Notes: generated by a model from the letters alone, not told the origin. A stretch of DNA of 64,000 bases from Drosophila pseudoobscura (GCF_009870125.1 NC_046683.1:64433869-64497868), one strand, 5' to 3'; shown: positions 49,469 through 60,960, counted from the first letter of the stretch. Translations and numbers: made by a program.

Positions 49469-49474
49469 AATAAA
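49469..49474 (+). terminator. Poly(A) signal of the first 3' block
   Basis: AATAAA 61 nt after the stop of exon 3a, followed by T/G-rich sequence (TGTTTGTATTT). Confidence 0.7.
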
Positions 49475-49714
49475 TGTTTGTATTTCGTAAATGTTTGTGC
49501 TTTGCTTTCATCGTGTACACATATCGCAACAGCCCCCCCTTTCCCCGTACTATCTAGTAGCATATACATATATCCGCACTGCTAATCCCATACCCCTGCA
49601 TGACTCTCTCACCTACTAACCCTCGAAATTGTTGCTGTAAATATTTAATTACTAACCGGCTGCTGCCTCTCTCTCCCCCACTTGCCTATCCCTACAATAT
49701 CCTAATCCTCAAAG

Positions 49715-50600
49715 TGCGTACGGGTATTGGCGCACCGCGTCCTTCGAGGCCTGGCCGCCGCGCAGTCAACCGCTTGGCAACACCAACACCAACCCCGGCA
49801 TTGCCCTACTGGGACAGCAGTCCGCGAAGCTGATCGAGAAGGATAATCAGCTGATGCCCTATGGGGCCTTCCAGCCTGCTTTTATCTACAACGCCCCCTA
49901 TTACGCGGCGTACAGCCTGCCACTGGCATACGTGCTGCAACCCACCACACCTGCAGCACCTGCCACAGCCGATGCAACAACCACTACAACCACCACGATC
50001 AGGCCCGAAAGCTCAGCCGAAGAAATTGAAAAGCCAGAAAAGCTGCAAGCACTGCCACAGCCACAAGCCGAGACACAATCCAATGGCGATCTGAAGAGTG
50101 ATTCGGGTCTCCGCTCAGCAGTGAGCAAAATCAATCCCAACTACGTGATCGAGGAGATTCTGGCCATTCCCGGCAAGCATGTCATCTCCACTGCCACCTC
50201 TGCCAGGCAGCAGCTGCGGAAGAACGCCTCGGGGCCGGCGAAACTGCGGAAGGCATCGTCAAGCGGCAAGCGAGTTCCCGTGAAGGTGGAGGCCACGGGG
50301 AAGACCAGCACCAGTTCGGGCAACATTCCGCAGATTCAGTTCGGGAACTACTTCCTGCCCTACCAGCCGCTCCAGGCCCAGGCCATACAGGGACGCAAGC
50401 AGGCGGCTCTGATCCTCGAACCCCACTCCAGGGCTGTGGTGGGCAACGGCGGCACGGCCATTTCCACTCCCATCTCGAAGGCGTATCTGAAGAAGGGCGT
50501 GCCCACCAACGTGTACTTCAATCCGGATTCGGTGGCCATAGCCGGTGTGGGGGGCAAGGCACATGCGACGGCGGACTTGGAGCTGGATCTGTTCAACTGA
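49715..50600 (+). CDS. Second 3' coding block of the secreted-protein locus (exon 3b)
   Basis: An 886-nt open block follows a branch site and pyrimidine tract ending TCAAAG at 49,714. It starts in phase 2, so it joins in frame to the leader exon ending at 47,271 and would give a 323-residue protein. It encodes AYGYWRTASFEAWPPRS, then YNAPYYAAYSLPLAYVLQP, a Thr/Pro/Glu linker, IEEILAIPGKHVI, a basic patch, and a glycine-repeat module resembling DUF4774 (RAVVGNGGTAISTPIS, SVAIAGVGGKAHATADLEL). No start codon with a signal peptide exists between the previous poly(A) signal and this block. That argues for use of the upstream leader. A separate gene with an unseen first exon is the alternative. 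It has its own poly(A) signal. Confidence 0.75.
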
Positions 50601-50722
50601 GGCGGAAAGGACCGAAGAAGATCCCGATGATGCTACCCATGATTACGACGTCTGTGTGTTTGGTTATGTGTTCCTATGTTAAGAACAGAGGCCCGAAAAT
50701 TGTGTCATTTCCCTAGTCTGTA

Positions 50723-50728
50723 AATAAA
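50723..50728 (+). terminator. Poly(A) signal of the second 3' block
   Basis: AATAAA 123 nt after the stop of exon 3b. Confidence 0.7.
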
Positions 50729-50964
50729 GTAAACCCTAAACTGTACAGCTTCCGCTTTGGTCACTGGCCACTGGCCATCGAGTAGTCCGCTAATCTTGTG
50801 TAGATACTGTATATCCAACGCTTCTGTCTATCTCACGCTTTCTCCCTCCAACGCACAGCTCCCAGGCATCCCTCCATTTCCCTCTCCCCACTATACAGCA
50901 CACACACCCACAAACACACACACACACACTCTCTATAACCGACTATATAACCCCCCAAAAGCAG

Positions 50965-52173
50965 ACACAGATCGGGAGACGCTCGCCGGATCTACGAGGA
51001 GCACCCCTACTACGGCGGCCTGCGGGGCCAACTCCTGCAGCTGCGTCCCCAGCGGGATGGCAGTCTCGGGAGCTACATCCTGCAGCGCCAGCAGCCGCAG
51101 CCACAGCTGAGGGCTGTTCCCCGCGAAGCGGATGACACCATCACCATCTCGGCGGCCACCATCTCGGCCACCGCCGATGGCAGCGGCTCAAGCTCCTCCA
51201 GCAGCTCGATCTCGGCCAGCGCCAGTGACTTTAACAGAATCCAGCTGGCAGCCGCCCGTCTAGTGGCCATTCAGGAGATGGCCAAGCGGAAGGGATCCTT
51301 TAGCGCAGAGGACAATCAGATCTATGCCAGCAGTCTCCTGGAACTAGGACAGGCCGCCCAGAGCCTGGCTCTCCTGCAGCAGACGGGCCAGATCAAGGAC
51401 TTCAGTGTGCTCCTGCAGCCGGAGCTGTTTGCCATCCCACAGAAGCAGCCTTCGAACTTTGGCCTGGAGGCCGGCAACAATCCAGCAGACCAAAAGATCG
51501 ATGAACAGAAGCTGGACGAGGTCACGGAGCAGCAGTTCTCGCCCGACGATTTCCTGCCGCCCAACAGCGAGGATCCCTACGAGGATGTCAACGACAGTGT
51601 CTCCGTAATGGCCCCCAAGAAGGATGCGGCCGTGGCCGAGGCCAAGCCAGTGGGTATGTGGTCCTGAAAGAGTAACCTGAAGCGAAAAGACAGAATCCTG
51701 AACGTTGACTCCTTCCAGGTCTATCCATTGCCGGCGAGGGTGGTGTGGCCTCCTCCAAGCCCAATGCCGTGGCACTCTCCGGTCGGAATGGCCTGGCTGT
51801 GGCTTCCCCCAAGGCCACTGCCATTGCTGGCGTCTCACCCGAAGAGGCTGCTGCCTTCAGCATCTCCCTGCCGACCCGCAACCAGCTGGTGATCAAAACT
51901 CCCAACTCTGCCGCCGAAAAGGCCAGCGATGACTACGACTACAATGACGGGCCTCTGACCGTCGCCCGTTTCCCCCTGACCCGGGAGACGCCGCTTGTTC
52001 CGGTTCGCATCTCCGGCGCCGACTCGCTGGTGGACAAATGGCGCACAGCCATTGCCGAAGATTACGCCGCCCGTCAGGCCCAGGCCCAGGCCCAGGTCTT
52101 GGCAGCCATGGGCCATGGCGCGTCCAAGCCCATCGTTCGCACGGCCCCCAAGCGTCGTCTGCACTACGAATAG
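50965..52173 (+). CDS. Third 3' coding block of the secreted-protein locus (exons 3c and 3d)
   Basis: Exon 3c (50965-51653) begins after GCAG at 50,961-50,964, with an equally good in-phase site six bases later. Exon 3d is 51719-52173, joined in phase 1 across a 65-nt intron. The entry is phase 2, matching the leader exon; with it the protein would have 409 residues. Content: a Tyr/Arg-rich start (RRIYEEHPYYGGLRGQLLQL), a Ser run, a helical Ala/Gln segment (QLAAARLVAIQEMAKRKG, then YASSLLELGQAAQSLALLQ), an acidic linker, and a Gly/Ala module (GLSIAGEGGVASSKPNAVA, GLAVASPKATAIAG). It ends with DKWRTAIAEDYAARQAQAQ and a basic tail. No local signal peptide or start codon is seen. Confidence 0.75.
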
Positions 52174-52259
52174 AGGAGGTCACTCCTTCGTCATCGTCTT
52201 TCGCATGGGATTTCTAGTATACGTTGTACAACATTTTGTGTGCCAGCTTCCGAATTGCC

Positions 52260-52265
52260 AATAAA
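52260..52265 (+). terminator. Poly(A) signal of the third 3' block
   Basis: AATAAA 87 nt after the stop of exon 3d. Confidence 0.7.
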
Positions 52266-54698
52266 ATATCTCTACTTATTTAATTAACATAATTTGCATT
52301 GTTTTTTTGTTGGGGATTAGGAATGGAATTTGGAAAACTAAATGGAAAGGAGGGGAGAACAAAGATGGACCCTGGAAGTGACACTTGATTGATCCAACAG
52401 GGCCCTCATGATAGCTCGGAGCGTTTCCATCTTCCTTTGGGCTCCGCTAAAGTTTTTTGTAAATCCATTTTAGCACTCAACGGAAAATTCAAGGCTTAAA
52501 CTTCGAATCAGTTGAAGCGCGAAGTTTTTCCTCTGGCTCCATTTCCATGATAGCCCAAAAGTGCAAAAACAATGCAAGAAGTGCAAGAACATGAGCATGA
52601 GGGATCAGCAATATTGGAGCCATGCACCGCCAGGTAGGCCAGAGCGAGAGAGAAAAAGCTAGGGAGAGAAGAAAATGAGCCAAAGAAGACAGAGGACAGC
52701 AGATAGTTTACAGTGATTCCGTTCGGGGGAGTAAGCAAGAGAAAGCAACGCTTACTATCTACTTTTAGTGCAGGGAAGAAGGAAATGAGGAGGAGGTCCA
52801 GAGTTAAATGAAGAGTAGTAGCGAATGTAGGAGTAGTAGGAGATGAGGAGGATGTCCAGAGTTAAATGAAGAGTAGTCGCGAATGAAAGAAGACAATGGG
52901 AAAGAATGGATTTATATTAGAAGAATGCACCGATCAACTAAAAGCGAAGAGGGAGAATAGTGAACCCACGCATATCATAAGACATACCCATACCATACCC
53001 ATAACAGCTTGCAACAACCATCCAGAAAGCGCTTTCGACGGTGGATCCCAGTCTTATGAACGATTATAATTCATAAGTTATTTGCATAATATACATATGT
53101 ATATTTTTTTTACACATTAATATTTCCTCTGCATGTGTTTGATTATCATGATAATTACTTGAAATAGGAATTACAGGAGCCATGACAGTGTCGTCTGTAA
53201 AAAGTGGCACGGTCAAGAGAGCTTGACGAAAACACGAGTTTGCTGCTTTGCAGAAGAGTAACTTAAACACAAATAACATTCCCCCATATTTTTCCCTGTC
53301 TTTAAACATTTGTTTTTCAATTCGAAATTAAATATATTTTTTGCTGAATACTCGTTTGTGGGCTTAAATGTTTGTAATTCATGTTTGCACTTTTTGAGCA
53401 CTTTTATTAAGTTTAATTTTACCTTTAATAAATACTTGTATAATTTTGCTTTAGTACCATCTTTTGATCTCCCATTCTAAGCCCCTGTGGCTCTCTCCTG
53501 CTTAAAAAGGGATCATGGTAAGGGCAATATTCCTCTGGGATATCATGGAGGGACCAGCATCTGAGTATAGACAGTCATAGGTCTTATGTCTTGACTTTCT
53601 GCACGATAAATTGAAAATAAAGCAAATTAAGGGCCCCGTGCCGTCGAGCCAGTAGCCGGAAATAGTACGTGCTGGTAATAGCTGAATAGTACCAACCCGC
53701 CTGAATACTCGTCATCCATTAGTCCAGTGGTCTATAAATATAAACAAATATATGGATGTATGTGTAGAAATTGTATATTCTATCCTCATCCCATCCTAAT
53801 AGGCGATCAAAAGCCGATCTGAGATACACCCGAGATCACCTGGAGGGACAACGACAGAGACAAGGAATACGCATCTAATTGCTGCGGGAAGTGATTATAG
53901 TTTATAGCGAGAATAAATTGACTTCCACCCAGCGCGCTGCAGCGAAAAGAAAATCTGAGCCGCACTGAATGCAAGCATGTGCAAATCTTGATTAATCTTT
54001 TCCGCCAATGCAGGCAACATGAAAATAAATTATCTAAATGGTAGGGGAAGATGAAGATCCCGAGGAGATGCAGCCAGTCCGAGAGGAACGCATTCAATTT
54101 GCACCTGAACCAGTTTCCAGTCTCCAGACCCCAGTCCCCAGTTGGCCATCTCTTGGGCTTGGCCTGTCAATGCGGCTTCAATGCAATCGCCATCGCCATC
54201 CCCTGGCCATGCTTGACTTCTATTACGCGGCAGGTTTAACAAACTTCAGAGCTTCAGAACTTGCCCGAGACACAGCGCCTGAGACAGAGACTGAGGCAGA
54301 GAAGGAGGAGACACAGACCAGTGCCACGATCAAGACCGAGACGAACCACATCTACGTTGACCATCTGCCATCTGCAGAACCAGCAGAGAACCTGAAACCA
54401 GAAAAAGAAGTGGAAGTACGAGTACAAGTACCAGTACCAGTAGATATAGAGGCAGGTCTCCCCTTCTACTAGTCGCTGCTGCTATTACGAGTATTATTGT
54501 TGCTTAGCCAGCTTTGGCTTTGGCTCCTTTTGGCCATCAACTGCCGCCATTCGGCCTCTCATCCCCCTCCCTCGCCGCCTGTTTTCCTGCGGGAAGCTGC
54601 AGATTTCCAGCTCTTCTGGTTAGGTTCAGGTTCTGGTTCTTTGTTCTTGGGCTAGGTCAGTCCGTGGGGCCTCTGGCCACGGCCGTTGCTGCGCTCAT
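52266..54698. other. Intergenic, no supported gene
   Basis: A 144-codon frame at 54,038-54,472 is open but consists largely of Glu/Thr/Pro/Val low complexity without a domain or signal peptide. The rest is AT-rich. A tandem duplication is listed separately. Confidence 0.55.
52787..52886. repeat. 58-bp tandem duplication
   Basis: GAGGAGGTCCAGAGTTAAAT and the sequence after it recur 58 bp downstream as GAGGATGTCCAGAGTTAAAT, with about 38 bp nearly identical (copies near 52,790 and 52,848). This looks like a recent local duplication. Confidence 0.85.
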
Positions 54699-54735
54699 TA
54701 TAAAAGGCCATGGCCAGGCAGCATTGGCCACCAGT
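54699..54735 (+). promoter_or_regulatory. TATA promoter and 5' exon of the hexapeptide-repeat gene
   Basis: TATAAAAG at 54,699-54,706 is followed by ACCAGTTT about 30 bp downstream. A non-coding first exon would end at a strong donor (GAAAG/GTAAGT) at 54,977/54,978. The next exon starts at 56,836, just before the ATG. Confidence 0.6.
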
Positions 54736-55789
54736 TTCCTTGAAGTGGTCGCCGTGCTAAGACTGAAGACTGAACCCGAAGACTGCCCAGCCCTACCGCA
54801 ACCAGCAACCAGCAATCATTGCAATCATTGTGCCAGCTCTCAGCAGAAGTACATACCTCTAGAAGTATCTCCGCCAGTGGATCGCGTATTGTGTGTCCAT
54901 TAAAGTGCTCTGTGTCTCTCGCATTACCTGCCTAGATTCGGGAAAGTAGTGAAAGGCCATCAAACGCCGACTGAAAGGTAAGTTCTGCCATCCAACCCGA
55001 TTGGGGTTATCCTATTCACATTCATGCTTCGAGAAAGTTATATCTAGGCATAGTTCTGATATACGCGTTGGCTTTTTTTTCGTTTTTTTGTTTTTGTTTT
55101 CTGAGCACTTAAGACGGTTTTATGGGGTCGCAGAGAAGTGCTTGGTTAAGCTGGGATTGAGCTATTAATTTGTGATATATATATTTTTTTTTTAATTATG
55201 TGAAAAGTTACTCCGTTTTTATATACCTACCTATTTGGTGAAAAGAGAAATAAAAAAGTGACTAGAATCTTCGGAAAAATTCTATCAATACCAATGAATG
55301 TATACAATTTTATAGAGAAAAGTGGATTTGGTTTTTTTTATGAGTATATAGTGGTCAAAAAAAGGCAAAAGACCTTCCATGTTCTTTACTTAGAGCCTTT
55401 TTTGTGTGTTTTAATAAATAAGAAAGGCGAGGGCCGCCTTTAAAAGTTTGTAATTTGTTGGCCAATTCATGCCCAGAATTTCTTTTCTACGGGCGCTTTT
55501 TATATCATTTAACGATATACGAATAATATATCTTTGAAAAAATGTGAACTTACCACCACATGAACACATTTTCAATGTGGATTTTCCAGACAAAAATGCT
55601 TCGATCGACTTGGTTCGACTTTTGTTTATAAATCACCATACATTGTCAATGCGAAAAACTATAAAGACGAATTCAGAAGGTTCCGTCTGTCCCTGCAGAA
55701 CGAATCTCCTGAGGGTCGTCCCTCCGGCATTGGCTATTGCAATGTTGTCATATGACATACCAAAAGATAGAGGCATCTTTGAGCATTAA

Positions 55790-55980
55790 CCGGACGAAGA
55801 CTCATTCAACATGGCATGAAAAGTTGGCCATCAAGAAGAATTTTTTTTCGTGAGATACAGCATAATCTGACAGCTGCCCAAGGAAAACCACTCGTTTCAG
55901 AGGAGTGGAAAAAGTGCTTTGAGGAATGATTTCAGCGGGTGCAAAAGTGTATCCACCCATTGTTGGGAATTATTTTCAAC
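55790..55980 (+). mobile_element. Probable Tc1/mariner transposase relic (C-terminal end)
   Basis: One plus-strand frame reads EIQHNLTAA, then SEEWKKCFEE, a stop, then FQRVQKCI. This matches the general end pattern of mariner-type transposases (IQHN..., KCFE-W--R--KCI---G-YF). The upstream part is too decayed to align by eye, and terminal inverted repeats were not identified. It lies in the intron before the coding exon at 56,845. Confidence 0.45.
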
Positions 55981-56844
55981 GAATTGCTATTAGGCTACGG
56001 ATTTCAAAGGCACTCACAACGTGTTACATTCTTCTAGAGCCAAAGCACAAAATCTACTAAGAATTTTGATTTTCTTTGTCTGCTTCCTTTCTATTATGGC
56101 CTCCTAAATAAGTCTCAGAAGAAGGTTAAATTGTACAGAAAATATGAACAAGAAAAGGCAATAATATGAGAAATTTATAGAAGAATAAATGCATATGAGA
56201 ATCGAATGAGTTTTATGCTAAAAGTTACAGTCGGGCAGTATTTTCTTCCCACAAACTCCACTCCAAACGAAAGACTTAGGCAACGAACTTGCCCAGCACT
56301 TGGCCTGCACAAAGAAGTCTCTTTGGGGGCGCTCTTTGAGGACAATGGGGGGTAAGGGGAGATTTAAGCCATAAAGCTGCTTCTGGTCATTAGTTTGTAT
56401 CTACACTAGAAGTGTAGGATCGGCAGGCAGATCCAGATCCCTTCCCTTGCCTTCACTACCCCTTCCCCCATTCGATCCGATCCGATCCCGAGCAGGCCAA
56501 TCAATTGCAAACCGGTTAATAGTCACTCGATCCATGTACGGACTTCGTGGTGCATCCTGTCGGACGAGGCAACATGCAACATGCAATTACACACACAGGC
56601 ACACACATACGAAAATAGCTTTAAATTTAGAATGGACTTTGGTGGATCGCACTGGGAGTGGGAGGAGGAGGTGGAGGAGGAGGAGGAGTGGCTTTAGTTG
56701 CATCTAAAAATAGACCAGTGGCTAGACCAGTTTGCAGCAGTTGGAGGAGTTGATTGGAGGAGGAGGAGGAGTGCAGAACTTAGATCCAATGCATAGCAAT
56801 GCTCAGCCCCCTTTCCGTTCCGTTCCCCTTTGCAGAATTGCAGA

Positions 56845-58072
56845 ATGTTCCTCCTCGCACTGTTCTGCCTGGCCCTGGCAGCGATGGGCGGCCAGGCCAA
56901 GCCCTACGAGCCGACGGCCCAGCACATTGTGATCGTGACCCCGCAGGCCCAGGTGCACCTGGAGCCGACTCTGCGCTACGTCCACGGACTGTCCCCGCTG
57001 GCCCGTGTGGCCACCCCCCATCACGAGGAGACCATTGTGTATGTGCCGGCCGGAGCAGCCGCCTCGGTGGTTCCAGTGCTGGACGCTGTGGGATCGGGAC
57101 GCGCCGGTGGCCTGGAGGGCAAGCAGTTTGAGGGCGTGCAGGAGACTTCGAATCAGATCCAGCAGCAGGTGTCGCAGGGCGTAGAGATCGTCTCTGGACA
57201 GATCGGAGAGGCTGCCGCAGCCGCCGCCTCCGCCGGAGCAGGCTTCTTCCCAGCCCTCTTCCCCGGGGGCTCCAAGAAGGAGGAACTGATTGAGACGCCA
57301 GCCAACACCCAGCCCCTGATTGCCGCCGAGGCCCGTCACTTCTACAGCTTGCCCCAGGTGTACCACACACATCCTGTGGTCGATGTGGTCCACGGTCCCG
57401 TCTACTCCTGGCCCATTTCCTCCATCCGGGCACGCAGCATCCAGCAGGAACCGGAAGCCGAGCCCGGCCTGAAGCTGGCACTGACTGCAGAGCCCGCACT
57501 CGAGGGAGAGCCGCAAGTTAAGGCAGAACAGGAACTTAAGGCCGAGCGTGAAGTTAAAGCAGAGCCGGAACTCAAGAAAGAGCTGGAAGTTAAGGCGGTG
57601 CCTTTTCTTAAATCAGAGTCGGAGCTCAAAGCAGTGCCTGAGCTCAAGGCAGAGCCAGAGCTGAAGAAGGAGACATTGCCGGTGCTGCCTCTGCTGAAGG
57701 AGCAGCCACTGGAGCCACAGCCACTGGTACAGCCACAGCCACAGCCAATCATCGCCGAGCCCCAGGTGACAAAGGCCGAATTCGCTGGACGCCTGCTGGA
57801 GAGCAACGCCATCAAGCAGGAGCTGCAGAGCGCTGAAATCTCCAAGGAGCAGATCAAGGAAGAACGTGAGTATAGAAATGTGCCTTTCTTTTCACAAAAC
57901 AAAAACTGAAGACAATTTCCTCCTTGCAGCGGTCAAGGCACTGCCAGAGGAACCGCTGATCAAGGCCATTCCCGCCGAGTCAATCCAGCAGCCTATCCAG
58001 CAGCAGCCGATCCTACAGTCAGAGCCCGCCGATAGCATTGCCATTGCCAATCCCATTGTGCCACAGGCCTAG
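56845..58072 (+). CDS. Secreted Lys-Ala-Glu hexapeptide-repeat protein
   Basis: Exon 56845-57865 joins exon 57930-58072 in phase 1 across a 64-nt intron, giving 387 residues. The start is the ATG 9 nt after the TTTGCAG acceptor; it begins a clear signal peptide (MFLLALFCLALAAMGGQA). The mature N-terminal half looks folded and cuticle-like (AQHIVIVTPQAQVHLEPTL, ETIVYVPAGAAASVVPVLD), with an Ala/Gly run (IGEAAAAAASAGAGFFPAL) and a His/Tyr patch (YSLPQVYHTHPVVDVVHGP). Residues about 224-278 form roughly nine degenerate hexapeptides (LKAEPE, VKAEQE, LKKELE...), highly charged and likely extended or helical. A Pro/Gln-rich tail follows (PLEPQPLVQPQPQP, QQPIQQQPILQSEP). I do not recognise a named family. 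An extracellular-matrix or cuticle role is inferred. Confidence 0.85.
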
Positions 58073-58445
58073 GCGGCCGACCCAGAACCCAGACGCAAAA
58101 CGCAAGACGCATCTCTGAATCTTACTCCTCCTATGGGCAGCTTTGGTTCTTCGACTGATTCTCATCGCATGCCCGGCTTGGACAAGCCTGGGCAGGGGGT
58201 TTTCCCACCATCAACCATCCACACACCACACACCGCACCCACATCCGTACATTTAATTACTAACACACCGAACACGCATCGGATCGCATCGCATCGCACA
58301 TAGTTTTCCATTTTCCAGCCATTAATTAACAGCAGCGAAACGGGAAAGAGACATTCATTCTTAATTATCATCACGAAAAGTTCGTATTCATCATCATCAT
58401 CATTACATATTCATTAACCATAACATTGAAAAAGTAAAACAGAAC

Positions 58446-58451
58446 AATAAA
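58446..58451 (+). terminator. Poly(A) signal of the hexapeptide-repeat gene
   Basis: AATAAA 374 nt after the stop at 58,072. It implies a 3' UTR of about 390 nt that nearly meets the convergent minus-strand gene. Confidence 0.55.
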
Positions 58452-58828
58452 AAAGTGAATGTAAAATGTAAAAGAAGGTGGACAAAGGGAGAGATGGGTG
58501 GAGCCATAAGATAGATGGAGCTTGTGGAACTTAGGGTAAAGATTACAGCTAATCTTACTGGATCTTCATCCTCAACTACAGCCCCATCTGTGAATAGTTT
58601 AGGGAGCTGCCATGGCTTGAATTCCGTTGAAAACTTTAGAGATTGTGCAATGACAATGACCCTCAGCGGTTGCTTCTTGCGCAGTTCGCCAAATTCCCCG
58701 GCAGCATAGAAATATTGCACATATTACACGGGGGAAGCCCGATCCGCAGCACTGCATACAAAACACTCACGGAACGTGCCCAAACGTAGGCAAATCAGGG
58801 CTGGGAGCGCAGTCTTGGGGAACGGCAT

Positions 58829-58834
58829 TTTATT
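58829..58834 (-). terminator. Poly(A) signal of the small secreted gene
   Basis: AATAAA on the minus strand, 68 nt after the stop at 58,902. Confidence 0.6.
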
Positions 58835-58901
58835 GGCTTAGAGCTAGGGACATAAATATGAAATAAATAGTGTATTCCAAGGGGGCTCTCCCTGATTTGG
58901 T

Positions 58902-59447
58902 CTAATCTGCGTCCTCGCCCACTGTAATGTAGGCATCCTGCTCCCCAATGGCTATCAGATCATCCTCGTCGCCGCCAGTCCGCACGGTGGTGACACCCAG
59001 ATCCCCATCTATGGCTTCCTTGGTGGGAGCCTCGTCTCTGCGCACCGGTTGACTGGTGTCCGTGTAGCGGTAGACGGAGAAGTAGGTCTGGATGCGCTGG
59101 ATGATGTTCTCCAGCAGAGGGGGGAACTTATGCTCCACTCCGTCGCCGTAGATCCGGATGTTGAGCTCGCTCCCGCCATGGGAGTGGTGGTTGTCTTGTT
59201 TGATGGCCTGCAGAACTCCACGCAGCAGAAGTAGGTTCTGCCGATTGCTCCCGCTCTGGCCTGGGCCCCGTCTCAGTATCAGGGAACCATTTGGCTTGAG
59301 CTCCAGATAGCCAAACTTTTCCGTATCCAAGGGAAAGGGCTTATCGTCCACACTGCCCTTTTCGATGAGAGTCAGCGGCAGAATGGCCGCCTGCAGGGCG
59401 GAGGAGAGGAGCACCCAGCCCATGGCCATGTGAATCAGCTGCATCAT
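58902..59447 (-). CDS. Small secreted protein, unrecognised
   Basis: The frame encodes 181 residues from the methionine pair at 59,447. That start is chosen because it opens a signal peptide (MMQLIHMAMGWVLLSSALQA) and lies immediately after a CACTTCAG acceptor, so upstream in-frame sequence is probably intron. The mature protein reads LPLTLIEKGSVDDKPFPL, then LELKPNGSLILRRGPGQ, LRGVLQAIKQDNHHSHGG, LNIRIYGDGVEHKFPPLLE and IIQRIQTYFSVYRYTD. It ends in an acidic tail (GGDEDDLIAIGEQDAYITV). It has no cysteine-rich pattern or repeat. It is convergent with the plus-strand gene ending at 58.45 kb. Function unknown. Confidence 0.8.
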   Translation of the reverse strand: MMQLIHMAMGWVLLSSALQAAILPLTLIEKGSVDDKPFPLDTEKFGYLELKPNGSLILRRGPGQSGSNRQNLLLLRGVLQAIKQDNHHSHGGSELNIRIYGDGVEHKFPPLLENIIQRIQTYFSVYRYTDTSQPVRRDEAPTKEAIDGDLGVTTVRTGGDEDDLIAIGEQDAYITVGEDAD

Positions 59448-59449
59448 CT

Positions 59450-60960
59450 CTGAAGTGGTAAGGCTGTGAAGTGGCGACCCGCTCTGGCAGTCGCCTGTCG
59501 TTGCACTAATTTCGGCTTCGAACTGGCCAACGAACTTATTCCAACTGCTGCGCTTCTTTTTTATCAATTTAACATTTTTTGTGCCTCTTTTGCTGAGCCC
59601 TGAGTGTAATTGAACGCTGTTTGTATTTACCTTTGCGCGGCCCGTTTAAGCGGCTGGCACTTGGCCAGGCCAGGCCGGGCCGGGCCAGGCCAGCAACGTG
59701 AGACGTGCCGTGCCCCGCTCTCTCGCTGCGCTTTGGCTTTGGTTTTGAGTCGTTTGCGATGTTTGAGTTACTGATTTGCATTTATTTGTCAATTTTCTGT
59801 TATATTTTTCTCCGGCTGGCCCCAAAAAGCCAGGCATTTCGCCAATATTCAATACTCGATCACGGCGTGCAGTGAAAGTGTTATATTCCCTGGAGAATTT
59901 AGCTGCTCTTTAAAAGGGTTTTGAATAGCTTCCAATATCAAGAAGTGTAGCACAGGCAAAGTACCTGAAAAGGAATCCCTTTCAGTGATTACAAAATGTT
60001 ACCCTTATTTATAGGAAATACAAATTGGCTTTTTCAAAAATTTTTAACATGGCTACGCCAGCCTCAAATTTTGCAAAAATTGTCCCCCTTATTTGGAAGC
60101 CTCTTACGATCATTTTAAGACGTCGACTTAAAAAATATCTCATTCAATACTAGAGTTACGGTCATTAGAAGCGAACGATGCAGGGAGACTCAAAGTATTT
60201 TTTTTGTACATGTTTTTCCAGAAACTATTACATTCTACATGAAACAGCCAAAGAAGTATGCCACACAAAGTTAAGTATGAGCAACAATGCTGCCGGACAT
60301 TGCGATTTCCGATCTTTCGGTGTCTCGGCCCAAAAGAGCGCTTTGGATAATTTGAATGGAGAAATGTATAGATATGCTGTCGAAGATGAAAACGTTGGGA
60401 AAAATATGCACCGGCAACTAAGTTATAGACACTATATCATCGTGTACTCATGCCGACTAAAGTTTGAGATACTTTCAGTAGAAGTGAAGTTTCTTTCATG
60501 AAGATATCTTTTTTCGTTCAGAAGTTATCAGCATAAGAAAAAATACCATTCGTTACGACAAAGGTGTCTCGGTTTCAGCCGACAGCTGTCGGCTATGCAT
60601 CGATTCCTTGGTTTCAGAATGCGGATCGTGTGCTTCAGATCAACTTGCAAAATCAGGGCATTAAGGATGCTATCCACCGAAATGAAGCCCAAGACACTGG
60701 CCGGCTGGTTGGCAAGATCCATCATAACAGTTCCAATGATCCCACGACTGAGGCCCCTGCCTGTTGTTCATTGATGGTCGGGGCTCATCGTAGAGGACTT
60801 TCGTAGGTCCTGCCTATGGCGCTCTCTCATGGATCTCTCTCTCCCAATGTGGGTTAGCAGTAGAAGGGCACCACCACCACTCTCTCCCCCTCTATGATAG
60901 CAGGAGCATTAGCGTGTTTTATCGGTTGACACTAATATTTCATTGAAACAGTATGGATGA
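59450..60960. other. 5' region of the small secreted gene and intergenic
   Basis: Contains a GGCC/AGGCC-rich repeat at 59,660-59,695. The open frame at 60,178-60,501 shows no recognisable content, and the DNA around it may be old transposon sequence. No gene is supported. Confidence 0.45.

Noticed and set aside
54038-54472. 144-codon frame rich in Glu/Thr/Pro/Val
   Set aside because: It has no signal peptide, domain or promoter directly upstream, and the end is a simple repeat (AGTACGAGTACAAGTACC-like). It could still be real, but I cannot support it.
60178-60501. 107-codon plus-strand frame
   Set aside because: No signal, domain or splice context; possibly decayed transposon, but not identifiable.
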